Below, piece after piece: positions 1 to 11,400 of a stretch of DNA of 64,000 nucleotides. The position numbers were made by a program, and so were the translations under genes. Where the stretch lies: positions 38,655,737 through 38,719,736 of the forward strand of contig OX411548.1 of NCBI GenBank assembly GCA_948146395.1. The letters run 5' to 3'. Source of the stretch: Fragum whitleyi (lineage: Eukaryota > Mollusca > Bivalvia > Cardiida > Cardiidae). How positions within the stretch are numbered: position 1 is the stretch's first letter; the number at the start of each line of letters is the position of its first letter. The notes below the pieces were generated by a model that saw only the letters and a list, made by a program, of their open reading frames with translations, was not told where the DNA came from and did not search any database.

Positions 1-358
1 ATTAGAGCTGGAGGCTATAACACGCTTCAGTATCGGCGACGAAAATCTGTCCATATTGTCGAGTCTAATCCAGTCTAACACGTCAACTTCTAAACCCCCA
101 AATGAATGAAAACGGGCAAAATGAATGAAAGGAAGAAATTAAGTGACAGAAATTGGTCATTGTTAAGTTTTGAATTGGTCATTTGGCTTCGAGCTACACA
201 TATTTTCCCATTGTTTTCCACTGAGGCTTTTCGAAATTAATCAATTTCGGTCTGAAGTTGTTTTGGGTTTGATTACGAAGGGCCTTGGTAACGACGGATA
301 TTTCTGAAGGATAGAACTGCTAATCTTCTTCTAGTTATGCCCCAGGCTTTAACAGGAA
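1..358. other. No feature seen, AT-rich flank
   Basis: I see no coding frame, RNA gene or repeated segment in this stretch. It leads up to the first family A MITE. Confidence 0.5.
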
Positions 359-587
359 TTAACCCTTTGCTGTTTAATCCCTGCTTTTTACGTGCCTGTG
401 ATTTTATAATTGAGAAAACATTGTGAAAAAAGAAGAAATTGCTTCTGACAAGCAATTTCTTCTTTTTCGACACTATTTTCTACCCTACCGAATGGCCATC
501 TTTCAAATTAAATCCACTTTAAATTTTCGTCTGCAAAACCTTTGAATTTGGACAGGTCTAAAATTTTGTTAAACAGGAAAGGGTTTA
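359..587 (+). mobile_element. Family A MITE copy 1 (TTAA-flanked, piggyBac-like)
   Basis: The 221-bp element runs from 363 to 583 and begins CCCTTTGCTGTTT. It ends AAACAGGAAAGGG, giving terminal inverted repeats of about 13 bp with one mismatch. It is flanked by TTAA at 359-362 and the one-base variant TTTA at 584-587. TTAA targets with CCC termini are the hallmark of the piggyBac superfamily, so this is probably a non-autonomous derivative. At 430-464 it carries a perfect internal hairpin, with 15-bp arms AAGAAGAAATTGCTT and a CTGAC loop. There is no transposase. The open frame on the minus strand across it is a by-product of the hairpin and is not a gene. Four more copies occur in the window. 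Confidence 0.85.
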
Positions 588-1546
588 TCTTTTCCGAAAT
601 TCATATTTGACAATAGACAAAATTGTAGGACTTTGCTGTTAATCTCGCGTACTTAGTTTTGATACCTGTTTCAAACGGGTGTCTTTTTTGTACACACTTA
701 TAATTGTGTTTTATTGATGAAAAGACTTTAATTGGACAATATATTGAATGTGTTACGGTAATAATATTTTTGAGTATCAAAAATGTGTAATTTGATATAT
801 TTGGTAAGTGTTTAAAATATATCTCATATATTTTCTTATACGTTTAGCATAAAAAATATTAAAACATTCACTTGTAAAAATCATAAACGAGTGAACAGTT
901 GGTAAATCAACTAAGTATGACATAAGTCTCTCTTTGGATACAACTGCCAGGTAAAGAATTAGTTACGATCATTGTAGGTTCAAAAACTAACAGTAAAACT
1001 TCCTTTGTCTAAAGTAACAAAATAAATCAGACACCGATACGAGTTAATCTTCAACTACATGGAAAAATGGCGGTCTGTCACGCACAGACACCTGCAGACG
1101 GTTGTCGTTATTTTCAAAATACGATGTCGTAAAGTTTAATTAGAATTTTATCTGATGATTACCTGTCACTCTCTCGCTCAACAATATCCTTGTTTAGACA
1201 TCATTTATAAACCGATTTGTGCACAGGTGAGTTGTACGTTCAAATGTATTTATTTAATGGCAAACACATTTTTGCTTGCAGTGCTACATTAGTGTGCCAT
1301 TTGTATTCCAAAGCAAGCTCTTCAATTTCAAACGATTCCTGCAAGTGACTTACTTTTTTGTCAAATTTTGTTTCGGAGTCGTAGTTATTTTTTTACCTGA
1401 ACAGTGCGCAGTGTTTACGACCTGTAACTGGCTTTTATAACAATTGTTATTGTCATTATTTGTAAATCAAAGCAATGTGCACTCTAAAAATCCAAAGGCT
1501 GCCTAATCTTCCGTTCTAGACTGTTATGTGATAGTAAGTATCAGTT
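588..1546. other. No gene seen, AT-rich spacer
   Basis: No supported gene or repeat was found. A slightly GC-richer patch near 1065-1110 has no sustained open frame. Confidence 0.5.
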
Positions 1547-2143
1547 TCTTCTTTTATGCGTTTTGGTGGTTTATCGAGAAATAACGGTAGATTATCACTT
1601 GATAATCTCACCGCAAAAGCAGTGAAATAATCGAAATTTTTATACTCTGCTTGTGTACATTTCACCCTATCTGACGTCATAAATGCGAAATAAGTGACGT
1701 CACAATGAACGTTGCATAGCAATCACGTGCAAAATGACGCGCTTTACGAAAATATGTCCTAGAAATTTCACAATTTGTCTCATTTTTGCATTAAAGAAAT
1801 AGAATAATCGTTTGTTTTTCGAGTAAGATCGATTAATATTTCATTTCGTTAACAAAAAAAGCTATATTTTCACTCGTGGCTCCGCCACTCGTGAAAATAA
1901 AGCTTTTGTTGTTCGCTTTACGAAAATATGTCCTAGAAATTTCACAATTTGTCTCATTTTTGCATTAAAGAAATAGAATAATCGTTTGTTTTTCGAGTAA
2001 GATCGATTAATATTTCATTTCGTTAACAAAAAAAGCTATATTTTCACTCGTGGCTCCGCCACTCGTGAAAATAAAGCTTTTGTTGTTCACTCAATGAAAT
2101 ATTAATCGATCTTACACTGAAACAAACGATTATCCTCTATATA
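1547..2143 (-). mobile_element. Family B foldback element copy 1, internally duplicated
   Basis: This is a reverse-orientation copy of the 425-bp family seen again at 11866 and 12876. It contains the 18-bp palindrome GATTATCACTTGATAATC at 1590-1607 and two perfect CRE-type octamers TGACGTCA at 1672-1679 and 1695-1702. The long palindromic arm that marks the family follows. This copy is about 174 bp longer than the others because 1741-1914 is repeated without any difference I can see at 1915-2088. It ends CCTCTATATA at 2143, matching the starts of the other copies. It has no coding capacity. The superfamily is unknown, since no clear target duplication or classic terminal repeat is visible. 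Confidence 0.8.
1741..2088 (-). repeat. Perfect tandem duplication, 2 x 174 bp
   Basis: Both units start GCTTTACGAAAATATGTCC and end GCTTTTGTTGTTC, and appear identical on reading. The duplication spans one arm and the centre of the family B palindrome (centre GTGGCTCCGCCACTCGTG). Identity between units, against clear divergence from the other two B copies, implies a very recent event or an assembly artefact. Confidence 0.9.
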
Positions 2144-2302
2144 ATGTATGTCAATCTGAAAATTAATTCTAGTTCATGGCGTAGATCGGGAAGTTACAAG
2201 CTGAAGTATTACCTATCGTTGCAAAATTCACTTTTCTCCGGAGTACGTTATATTCGTGTTTATGCTACCAACGCCTGCTTTCCTGTTTCCATCAGTAGCT
2301 AT

Positions 2303-2600
2303 GCCGCCGTCAAAGCGCAGATGGTAGCGCGTTAGACTGTCTGTCTATAGGTCCCGGGTTCGATCCCCAACGGTGGCACTCATTCTTTCTGACTTTTTGT
2401 CTCCCAACAACGGGTCGATAATCGTAGATAATTATGGGATCGCAGCTCGCAGCTGGAGGCTAGGAAAGGATGTAGTGGTAGTACTGGTTTGAAAATACCA
2501 GGAATACATATTAGGTGCTCATGCCGCCACTATATAACTGAAAGATTGTTGAAAGCGGCGTGAAACCCGATGAAATAAAAAAATAAAAAGAAATAATAAT
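2303..2600 (+). mobile_element. tRNA-derived SINE, near full length
   Basis: The head is tRNA-like. GCCGCCG at 2303-2309 pairs fully with CGGTGGC at its 3' end, the D-arm GCGC...GCGC pairs, and the B box GGTTCGATCCC is intact. The T-stem has mismatches, so it is not a functional tRNA. The body follows (CGATAATCGTAG, then GGCTAGGAAAGGATG, then TAGGTGCTCATGCCGCC). The conserved tail is ACTGAAAGATTGTTGAAAGC with an A-rich end. The same body and tail recur at 7485 (minus), 27125 and 56455 (minus). It would be transcribed by Pol III and mobilised by a LINE. From memory it fits the V- or Meta-SINE superfamilies of molluscs, but I cannot decide between them. Confidence 0.85.
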
Positions 2601-2719
2601 CCAGCAGCAGTTTTCATATTCGTAGAGATTCGATAATTCCTTTTTAACTTGATATCTTTGATATCTTATTATTATCGTTATTATTTTTCATTTGTCCGGT
2701 ACATCATTCATATTATATC

Positions 2720-4115
2720 GTTCATAAAAAGTTCTTTAACAGTTTAAGTAAGGGGTCAACTAAGGAACATCCATTTCCATGTTTCATTGAAATGGGCCCA
2801 ATGGTTTTGGAGGAGAATATTTTTTAAATTTTATAGTGAAATAAGCACCGACCCCTGCCACGCTCATATTTGGTGATCAATCAAAATTTCTTTAACAATT
2901 TAAGTAGAGGGTCACCCAAGGGTGCAAATTCCAAGTTTCATTGAAATCGGCCCAATAGATTTTGTAAGGAGAAGATTTCAAAAGGATTTTATAGTCAAAA
3001 TCAGCTTTGCCCTACCACGCCCATATTTAGGGGTCAATATAAATTTCTTAAATAATTTTAGTAAAGGGTCATCCAAGGAATATCCATGCCAAGTTTCATT
3101 GAAATGGGCACAATGGTTTGTGAGGAGAATGTTTTTTTAAGGTTTTATAGTGAAAATAAGCTTTGCCCTGCCACGTCCATATTTTTGGTAAATCGTCATT
3201 TCTTTAACAATTTAAGCAAGTGTTACACAAGGTACTTTTCCGGTAAGTTTCATGTTTGTAATGAGAAGATATTTAAAGAGTTTAAAATGAAAAATGCACC
3301 GCCCTGCCACGCACATAGATGGATGTCAATCGAAATTTCATTAACAATTTCAGTAGAGGGTCACCCAATGAACATTCAAGCCAAATTTCTTTGAAATAGC
3401 CCCAATGGTTTGTAATGAGAAGGTTTTAAAAGATTTTATAGTGAAAATAAGCCCTGCCCTGCCACGCCCATATTTGGGGTCAATCAAAATTTCTTAATTA
3501 AATTAAGCAGAGGGTCAACCATGGAAAATCCTTGCCAAGTTTCATTGAAATAGGTCCAATGATTTGTGAGGAGAAGATTTGTAAAGATTTTATAGTGAAA
3601 ATGACCCCCATATGCAACGCTCATATTTGGGGTCATTCAATTTTAAAAGTAGAGGGTCAACCATGGAACATCCATGCCCAGTTTCATTGAAATCGGTCCA
3701 ATAGTTTGTAAGAAGAAGATTTTTAAAGGGTTTATAGTGAAAATGACCCCCATATGCCACGCCCATATTTTGGGGGCCATTCAAAATTTCTTTATCAATT
3801 TTAAAGGAGAGGGTTACACAAGAAACATCCATGCCAGTCTTCCTTGAGATCGGCCCAATGGTTTGTGAGGAGAATATTTTTTGAAGATTTTATTGTGAAA
3901 AAATGTCCCGTCCTGCCAAGCCAATCAAATGGGAGTAACCATTTTTAACCAGTTAAGAAAAGGGTCACACAAGGAAACATTTCCACCAAGTTCAATTGAT
4001 ATCCGCCATGGATTTTGGAGGAGAAGATGTTAAAAGAAAAAGTATACGCACGGACGGACGCACGACAAACACATCGCCATGATAATAGCCCGTTGGCCTG
4101 AGCTAAAATTGTCTT
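2720..4115 (+). repeat. Degenerate ~150-bp tandem array, 8-9 units
   Basis: A unit of about 136-160 bp recurs. Its markers are AGGGTCAnCCAAGGAAnATCC, then AAGTTTCATTGAAATnGGCC, then CAATGGTTTGTGAGGAGAA, then TTTTATAGTGAAAATAAGC, then TGCCACGCCCATATTTGGGG. The CCACGC marker falls near 2859, 3017, 3171, 3306, 3460, 3613, 3757 and, degenerate, 3916. The array ends with CGCACGGACGGACGCACGAC at 4050-4069. I recall this kind of repeat and end signature from bivalve intergenic DNA. The short open frames inside it are translations of the repeat and should not be called genes. Confidence 0.85.
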
Positions 4116-4912
4116 TACAGTTAATATGTTCAGACGGTTTCTCTTGGATTTGTAACAATGGTTAGTTTGCAATCTCACCTAACATATTCGATGAAGCTAA
4201 AGTGAATTGTGCAGGTACATTAATTGTTGAAAAAATACTCTTTGAGTAACGGACATAAATAACATAAAATTATCGAAACAGGGAAAATGTTTTTTTTTTC
4301 CCATTTCGTTAAAGATATTAAGTTTAACTGAAAATATTTCTTTCTTTCTTTAGTGCGCCAAATGAACACAGATCTCCTTTGATGCAATACTTTTTGTTGT
4401 GTATTTACATACAACATACTTTGGGTGAATAGAGCTGAAAATGACATATGCATCTACTTGTAGACTTACGAAAAACGACGACAATAACAATAACATCAAC
4501 AAAAAGAAAAGAAAAGTAAAATACACTTGTTAAATTGGATAGATGAAAATAGACCAGAGTATTCATACCCCCGTTTCTACTTCAATTAAGTGTTTCCGGA
4601 TGAACCATAAAACCCTGAAAATGATGTGAATTTTGTGTATGTTTTATTACATGTCGGGGAATAAATTAAACCCCAAACAAGGCATTCGTGGCTCTGTCAT
4701 CATCTAATGGTAGCTGAGTATTGCACTCTTTTTATTCGTCAACAACAGTAAGATCGTAGCTTTTTAATTTTTTTTCTCAAGTACTTATGCATAGATATCG
4801 ACGTAAATAACAACAAAAATGTCTTTTTTTCCCTAAGTTCACATAGACATATAAGAGCATATTTACCAATTTATTATTCTATTCAAACCGACTTGTGTTT
4901 CTTGGTGTTTAG
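4116..4912. other. No feature seen
   Basis: This AT-rich spacer has no supported gene, RNA or repeat. Confidence 0.5.
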
Positions 4913-5047
4913 GTTTGAGGACTCATCGGCCTAGAGGTCGAGACTCACGGGTTCGAGTCCTAGCCTCACATCGTGCAGGTAAACCCTAAGTGGGAGACAG
5001 AATTCTAGTCTAGTATTGGCGATAACTAGGAACCACATTAAAAGTCA
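4913..5047 (+). mobile_element. tRNA-headed SINE fragment
   Basis: A tRNA-like head includes the B box GGTTCGAGTCC at about 4952, then CTAGCCTCAC. A body of about 75 bp follows (GGAGACAGAATTCTAGTCTAG). It has no conserved GCGGCG tail and abuts the TTAA target of a family A MITE, so the MITE may have cut off its 3' part. Confidence 0.65.
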
Positions 5048-5048
5048 T

Positions 5049-5264
5049 TTAACCCTTTGCTGTTTAATCCCTGCTTTTTACGTGCCTGTGATTTTATGAT
5101 TGAGAAAACATTGTGAAAAAAGAAGCAATTGCTTCTGACAAGCAATTTCTTCTTTTTTCCACACTATTTTCTACCCTACTGAATGGTTATTTCCAAATTA
5201 AATCCACTTTAAATTTTCGTCTGCAAAACCTTTGAATTTGGACAGGTCCAAAATTTGGTAAACC
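5049..5264 (+). mobile_element. Family A MITE copy 2, 3' end lost
   Basis: The target TTAA is at 5049-5052 and the CCCTTTGCTGTTT terminus follows. The internal hairpin is present with one arm changed (AGAAGCAATTGCTT against AAGCAATTTCTTCTT). The right terminus stops at GGTAAACC, where a separate palindromic element begins. Confidence 0.8.
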
Positions 5265-5401
5265 AGGTAGTGGATCATATTCCGGAAGATATGATCTTTC
5301 ACAATGTTAACTGGGGTTTACTAACAAAAACATAGGGAAACCTCAGTTAACACTGTTCACGACCACCGAAACGTTGCGAAATTATTACGCGTCCACTACC
5401 T
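5265..5401. mobile_element. Family M hairpin element copy 1
   Basis: The ends are AGGTAGTGGA and TCCACTACCT in perfect inverted orientation. An inner inverted pair is GTTAACTGGGGTTT with AAACCTCAGTTAAC. Bases 5401-5404 continue as TTAA, which may be a target site. A diverged second copy lies at 59614-59769. It sits in the 3' end of MITE copy A2 and so postdates it. There is no coding capacity. Confidence 0.65.
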
Positions 5402-5404
5402 TAA

Positions 5405-7484
5405 TATACCATATTACTCAAAAATTGTAAAAAATTGTATAACTTTTACACAACCAATCTTTTAATTTTTTCTTTGTCAAAATAGTTGCTATACGTTTTC
5501 GGGTTTAATATTATCTCATTTCTACGTGTTATATTAGAGTATTTCCACATTATTTAATAATATCCAAGTTTGTAAAACATATTTATTTATATACTGTTCA
5601 CAAAAAGTAAGGGATTGATAACATAATGTCGTCTAGGTCGTTTGTTCATCTTGAAAGGTCCCTCATTTGGCGTATCAACACAGTCACCAGTTGTTGATAT
5701 CACAACCGACGGATGACAGGCTGTGAAATATTGGGCTCAGCTCTAATGCAGTCAGGACTTACGTGCTTCTAAGTTGCAGCAAACCAATTGCAGCAGAAAA
5801 TTAAATTCCTTCAATACTGGTCGAGCTACATGTAAAATGTTCATGCCAAAATGTTATGAATGTCATAAGATTACAAAAAAAAATCTTTAATACAAAAATA
5901 AAGCAAAAACAAGTTATCCCCTACTATTTCTCTACTATATTTTTCATGGTTTGTTTACCACTTTTTAGCTACAACTCAAAGATTTCTCTGATTTAACTAA
6001 TTAATCGGTAAAAATAGTTTTCAAATTTTATAAGATGCATATGTTTAAATTTGTATTTAGGGTATCTAAAAATGAAATGATATGGTTGATTAAGACGGTA
6101 CAAAAATATCACTGAGGAAATGAGAAAAAAAATGAAGTAGTGAAAGATTAGGCGTCTCGGAGAACTGCATTCTTTTTTCAATGTAAGACAAACGACTTTG
6201 GTGACAGTTTAGAAGTCAAATTTTTTCCCAGAACTTTAATACCAAGCCTTTTTTTTTTAGAAAAAAGATTCTTCCAAAGAACTGCTTTAGAAAAGCTTTA
6301 AACATTTACATATTTGGGAAAAATCCATCTATCATCTGTTAGATTTTTGTAGCAAATGTGTGGGGTTTTTTTTGTGTGTGTGTTTTTAAAACATTGTTCA
6401 AAATACATGTACTTATCTTTTATTGGATTTCTGGAAAGTAAAGACGTGCGAAAGTTGACTTTATTTATGCCGCTCCATAGACTTGAGACCACAAGGGTAT
6501 GTTTTAAAACAGTTCGCATGTTAACACGCAATGCTGGATATATAAAAAAACTGACAGGTCTCGAGTCGATTTATTTATTTTTTTCCATTGATTCTGGAAT
6601 AGCTACAATAGTTACAACAAAAAATATTAGTTAAACACTGCTTGTTTTTATATTCCCTTTATATTATATTTTCAGAATAATTGGCTAAATTAATTTAGTA
6701 TGAACATATAGCATATTATAATAAGTATCTTTATTTTTTAAATCATTTTTAGTGTATTAATGTATGGTGGTTATGGATACTTGTTCAAAGAACTAGAGCA
6801 AAACCCTTTTTGTAGCTAACGTTATAATTAATAAGCTGTATATTGATATTCATATTTGAAGAAAAATTGTTTCCATTATCAAGGGGAATTTAAGTATATA
6901 AATAAACTGTGATTCGAAATTCACGTCATCCATTTAGATGATAAGTTTTTTAAAGAAAAGAAAACAAATATAAGAATGAATAGATACTGCCAACACAAAC
7001 AGTTCAACATCATCTTATCAAAAGATCTTTATCCACAACGTCAAGTTTTAATGCCAACAAAAGCCTGCAATTTCATTAAGTAACGTTGGTCCTTGCAATA
7101 AAATGTTTAATTTGCATTAAATGAATGTAATAAACTAAGGTCAATCAAATACTCTCTTGACTTGTGAGTCATTACTATTTCAGAACGGTACAATAAAATG
7201 CTAAGTACGTTTGTTATATTTTCAATTGAATTAATATGCATGTTTCACTAAACATACCTTTAAAGCTGAGTGCTTGTTTTCTAAATAAATGTGATTAACA
7301 TCCAGTCAAATTGCAAGTATCTAACCGTGTTCACCAAGTTTACTTTATCTGAAAGCATACTATTGTTAAAATAACAATTTTATGTCCACAGGCAAATTCA
7401 GAACAATGATCATCACTTTTATTTTATTCTAATGTTCTTTGTATGTGTGTTTATTAATCCTTTTCGCACTTGACTTCTATTTTT
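5405..7484. other. No gene seen; possible transposon relic near 5575-5800
   Basis: Mostly featureless AT-rich sequence with short open frames of no recognisable family. The segment from about 5575 (ACTGTTCACAAAAAGTAAGG) to 5800 is more complex in composition and its start resembles a DNA-transposon terminus. I found no matching inverted end. Confidence 0.35.
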
Positions 7485-7630
7485 AATGGGCTTTTATGTC
7501 GCTTTCAACAATCTTTCAGTTATATCGCGGCGGCTGAAGCATCTAACAGTAGATTCCTGGTATTTCTCATACCAATACTACATCCTTACATCCTTTCCCA
7601 GCCTCCAGCTGCTATCCCACATCACAGATG
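7485..7630 (-). mobile_element. SINE tail fragment
   Basis: On the minus strand this is the 3' body and tail of the SINE family at 2303: the GGCTGGGAAAGGATG segment, then CCGCCGCGATATAACTG, then TTGAAAGCGACATAAAAGCC. The tRNA head is missing, consistent with 5' truncation on insertion. The plus-strand open frame here is a shadow of the SINE. Confidence 0.75.
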
Positions 7631-8285
7631 AAAGTCTCAAAGAACTTACAGGTAAAAAAATAATAATTATTAAATAATGACAAGGTGTCTTCTAAAATTC
7701 CCTGTCAACTTTCAAAACAATATTACCAAGAATTATTATCAAAAATACAAAAAAAAAAAAAAAAAATGTATCTTTGAAGTCCATGTTAATCACTATATGT
7801 AACTTAAATAAATTGGTAAAACGCCTTAATTTACAAGGAAATTACTGGAGTGACAATTTGTCTTTTTATAGAAGCATTCCAGGTGATATTTCTCAGTTTC
7901 GTGCTATTTCACTGGCTATAAGAAATACAATCTTATTACATTATTTTGTTTTACAGCCAATCAACCAATCAAATCAGCCCAATCATTTGGAATGACCCTT
8001 TTTTTAAACAAAACAAAATGTATGAAAAAAGTAAAAGTTGACTGCTGTGCTTTTGATTAAGAAAGTTAGAACCATTTGAAAACTCCATGCGATCGAAATG
8101 AATAACTCTATGTGTCAGGAAAATGGTAAAAATAGCATATCCTTGTATGGTTGAATATTTCTTTCTTGTCTTTCACTTTAATATTATCATTTTCCTCTGA
8201 CATTTGAGGAATCTAATGGTCATCTTGGTAATGCCCTCGAGTATTTTCAGTGAAAAAAGCATTGTCTATGTTTAACTTTTTGTAT
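7631..8285. other. No feature seen; contains a 17-bp poly-A tract
   Basis: An A-tract lies near 7750-7766. Nothing else is supported. Confidence 0.5.
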
Positions 8286-8457
8286 TTTTTTAAATGTTTT
8301 GATACCGCTACCCATGTCCCGCATAGATATACGATAACTAGTTCAACACATGTTTCGAGACATGTTGTAGTGAAGGAAGAGTGCAGCCGTCGTGGATCGA
8401 ACCCGGGACGTCTAGATTGACGGTCCGACGCGCTACCAGCTGCGCTATGACGGCGGC
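8286..8457 (-). mobile_element. tRNA-headed SINE, minus strand
   Basis: Reading down from 8457, the tRNA-like head is GCCGCCG, A box TAGCGCAGCTGGTAGCGC, then B box GGGTTCGATCC and CGGCTGC near 8383. The acceptor stem pairs at six of seven positions. The anticodon arm does not fold convincingly, so it is not a live tRNA. The body after the head differs from the main SINE family and runs to an A-rich end near 8290. The minus-strand open frame across it is not a gene. Confidence 0.7.
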
Positions 8458-11400
8458 TCATTTCGCACTAGAACTGCAAGAATCTAGCAAATATACGGGT
8501 ATACAAGGATGAATAAAGATACTTGGTATTAAGTTGCAGTATTTTGGTTTTTGGATTTTTATGGGAAATGTACACGGTGATTACATAGCGACATTTATCA
8601 TGTGCAAGGTGTATTCGGAAACAATCGACACAGTTCGTCACCATTAGCAAATATTCTAAAATATCTTCAGTTTGTGCCGATGCATGGTTACAATGATGCC
8701 CCTTATTGACTCCTTGTAAGCGCTGAAAGTCATCATTTTTAAAACACTCACACATACACTCAATATCGCCCAACCAACATGCTTAGTACTTTTTCTTGCA
8801 ATCGGAATCAAAATGGCAAAACGAGTGTTTTGACTCCTGTAGCGATGTGTCGGATTCAGACCCGGTTTTGACGAGATTTTTCGACTCTCTTCCGTTGTCT
8901 ACTTTATAAACTTTCTCCTTTTCGAAAAAAGTAAGTCATTCAAAACGAAGTGATCTGCTTACATTTGAAGATCTTTTCGCATCTTTAGTCATTCTTCAAC
9001 TGATAATATTTCCCTGTGTCCACATAACAATTTGCTTAGAATTGAAAAGTACCCGATGGTTTACGCCTTAATCTAATCATGGTTACAAGCTAGGTCATTC
9101 CACAAATCGGCGAAGTCCGGAATGGTGTGGAATACTATGAACTGCGGGAAAGAAACGGACTGCTCCGACGGCGCCTATACAGTAACATAAGATTTTTTCA
9201 CGGTGATAATTCCAAACTCTTGTAAATGCGCTATGATGTCAACATTACATAGTTTCAATGTGTATAACATGTCATCAATTCCCGTTCGGAAATTAAAAAA
9301 AGTTATAGAAGTAGTCCACGAAAATGATGGCTCCGTCATTTTGCCTGATTCATGTTTTCACTGTGGCATATAACCTTGATTATCGCAGCGTATACAGAAT
9401 TTTGGCTCAGTGTGTCTAAAAATCTCATTATAATGCCTTGAAGCACTTATTCACACACCAGACGACTCCGTTTACATTACGACGATCACACATAGAAAAG
9501 TAAGATACATGCTAACGTACTAGAATTGCTTGTAAGACATTGTCAACATACATTGAATCTAGACTGATAGTTAGTTTAACACGAGGTTAAACTTGAAATA
9601 ACTTTATTTTGGTATGTCGGCACTTGCGACTTTTGCTGATTTTTTAGTTTAAGTGATACAGAACACGCAAATAAATGATACGTGAAAATCACTCTGATAT
9701 ATGGTACAGGTATATCTCCAAGTACTATTTAAATATTTTACAGAATGACTAATTTGCACAGATGAAATTAAAATAATATCAATAAACATAATGGAATCTC
9801 AACATTGGAAAAGACGTGATAACTTAATATATATTAAGGTCAGCATGAAATCATTGATTATTGACGGAATTTTATGTTGGTGGTATCATTTGGGTTCCTT
9901 TCGACAAGATCAAATCACAGAGTTTGTGTTTATATTGTTATATTAATTGAATTTGAAATCGAATACTTCGCCTTTACATACATGTATTTCCCCGGATATT
10001 TATAGGGTAGACTGGAAAGCAAAAAATGATAAAAAGTAAAGTTTCGAACTGATTTATTCCAAAAAATGTATTTGAAACAGATCTAAATATTATTTTGCAA
10101 TTGAAAAGAAAGAATTGTTTAAGATAATACCCTACATTTCTTAAATCTAAACAGTTTGTGTTATAACGGCACATATAAGAACATGTGAACTTATATTTTA
10201 TTTAAAACAATGAATACATCTTTATTCAAAGAATCAAAATAAAAAAAAAGCAACGGAGTAGCAAACTTCAATAAAGTAAATAATGCGTTCGAAAAAGCAT
10301 AATCAAGTACACTTTAAAATCCTACGAAAGCTTATCAACTGAAATATTTATAAAAAGAATTATAGAAAACAAACAATGAAGAAGATTTTTTTTTCGTCTG
10401 TGTTTTAAAGGAGTTAATCAAATTCTCCCAGAGCTATTTTTGTCACTCCTTTCTTTGACACCTCTTAGATGCATCTGCAATCGTAGACCAATTTTCATGC
10501 AGAACACAGGATGATGGCAGTTATTTCATATTGACTTCAACAGGAAGGCAGGTCTTTCTCAAATAATGAACAGGCAAGAACGAGACTTTTTTCCAATTGG
10601 GTGTCACTCGGCTATCTGCCATTACGATGACGTAATACCGATGAAGCGCCCCACTAACCATGATCGCTGTCATGATCTCGATCCCCGTACGGATCGATAA
10701 CTCTGTAACACCTTGTTGAAGAGGAAACCGACTTTAATTTCTCCCAACTGCATTTTCCTTTTCTAAAGGTAACCTAATAGGAAATACACAGATGTAATAC
10801 AAGAGACTAAAAGCTTGTCGAGACGAATGTATCCGACGATATTGGTGACAAAGGTTTCTGTGTTGGTTCACTTAAATAGGCGGAGAGAAAAAACCTTTTG
10901 AGAGAACTTTAAGCCAAGTGGTATCTATGATTATTTTCAGCATTCGTTTTAATAGATTTTCCCTACAAAAAGTTCCATTTTTAGTATACATGATCGCTCA
11001 ACATGTTTTCTGTAATCAAAAACCGTGACTATAGTTAAACATACCTAGTGATAAATTGATTTTTGAAAAGATGATAAGTGAACACAACGCGAATTATATC
11101 AATTTTGATTTTCAACATCATTGTCAAATCAAGTAGTTTCAAATATAAATTTTAACATTTCTATTAATACATTTCAAACAATATGGTATTTTCTTCCATC
11201 TCATTGAAACACCACTGATGTGGTTTTATTAATCACTGGCAGCATATCTTTCTGAAAGATTTAGGGTGCACAGTAACAAAAGGTCACCCAAAAAAGAAAA
11301 ATGAAACTATGAAACAAAAATACAATTCTATTTCAAAATGCAATAGTAAGGATTAACCGTACCGGTTTTCGAGTAAAATGCGACAAATTTGGATTCCAAA

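Noticed and set aside
273..473. 66-codon minus-strand frame (also seen at 43528-43725)
   Set aside because: The same peptide appears at another MITE A copy because the frame crosses the repeat and its hairpin. It is not a gene.
2303..2378. Functional tRNA gene
   Set aside because: The acceptor and D stems pair, but the T-stem has mismatches and a SINE body follows directly, as in other copies.
2922..3832. Overlapping frames with SFIEMG/SFIEIG repeats
   Set aside because: These are translations of the degenerate ~150-bp array. Frame is not maintained from unit to unit.
8468..8773. Cys/His-containing 101-codon minus-strand frame
   Set aside because: It begins at TTG just after a stop, matches no zinc-binding pattern I know and has no splice signals.
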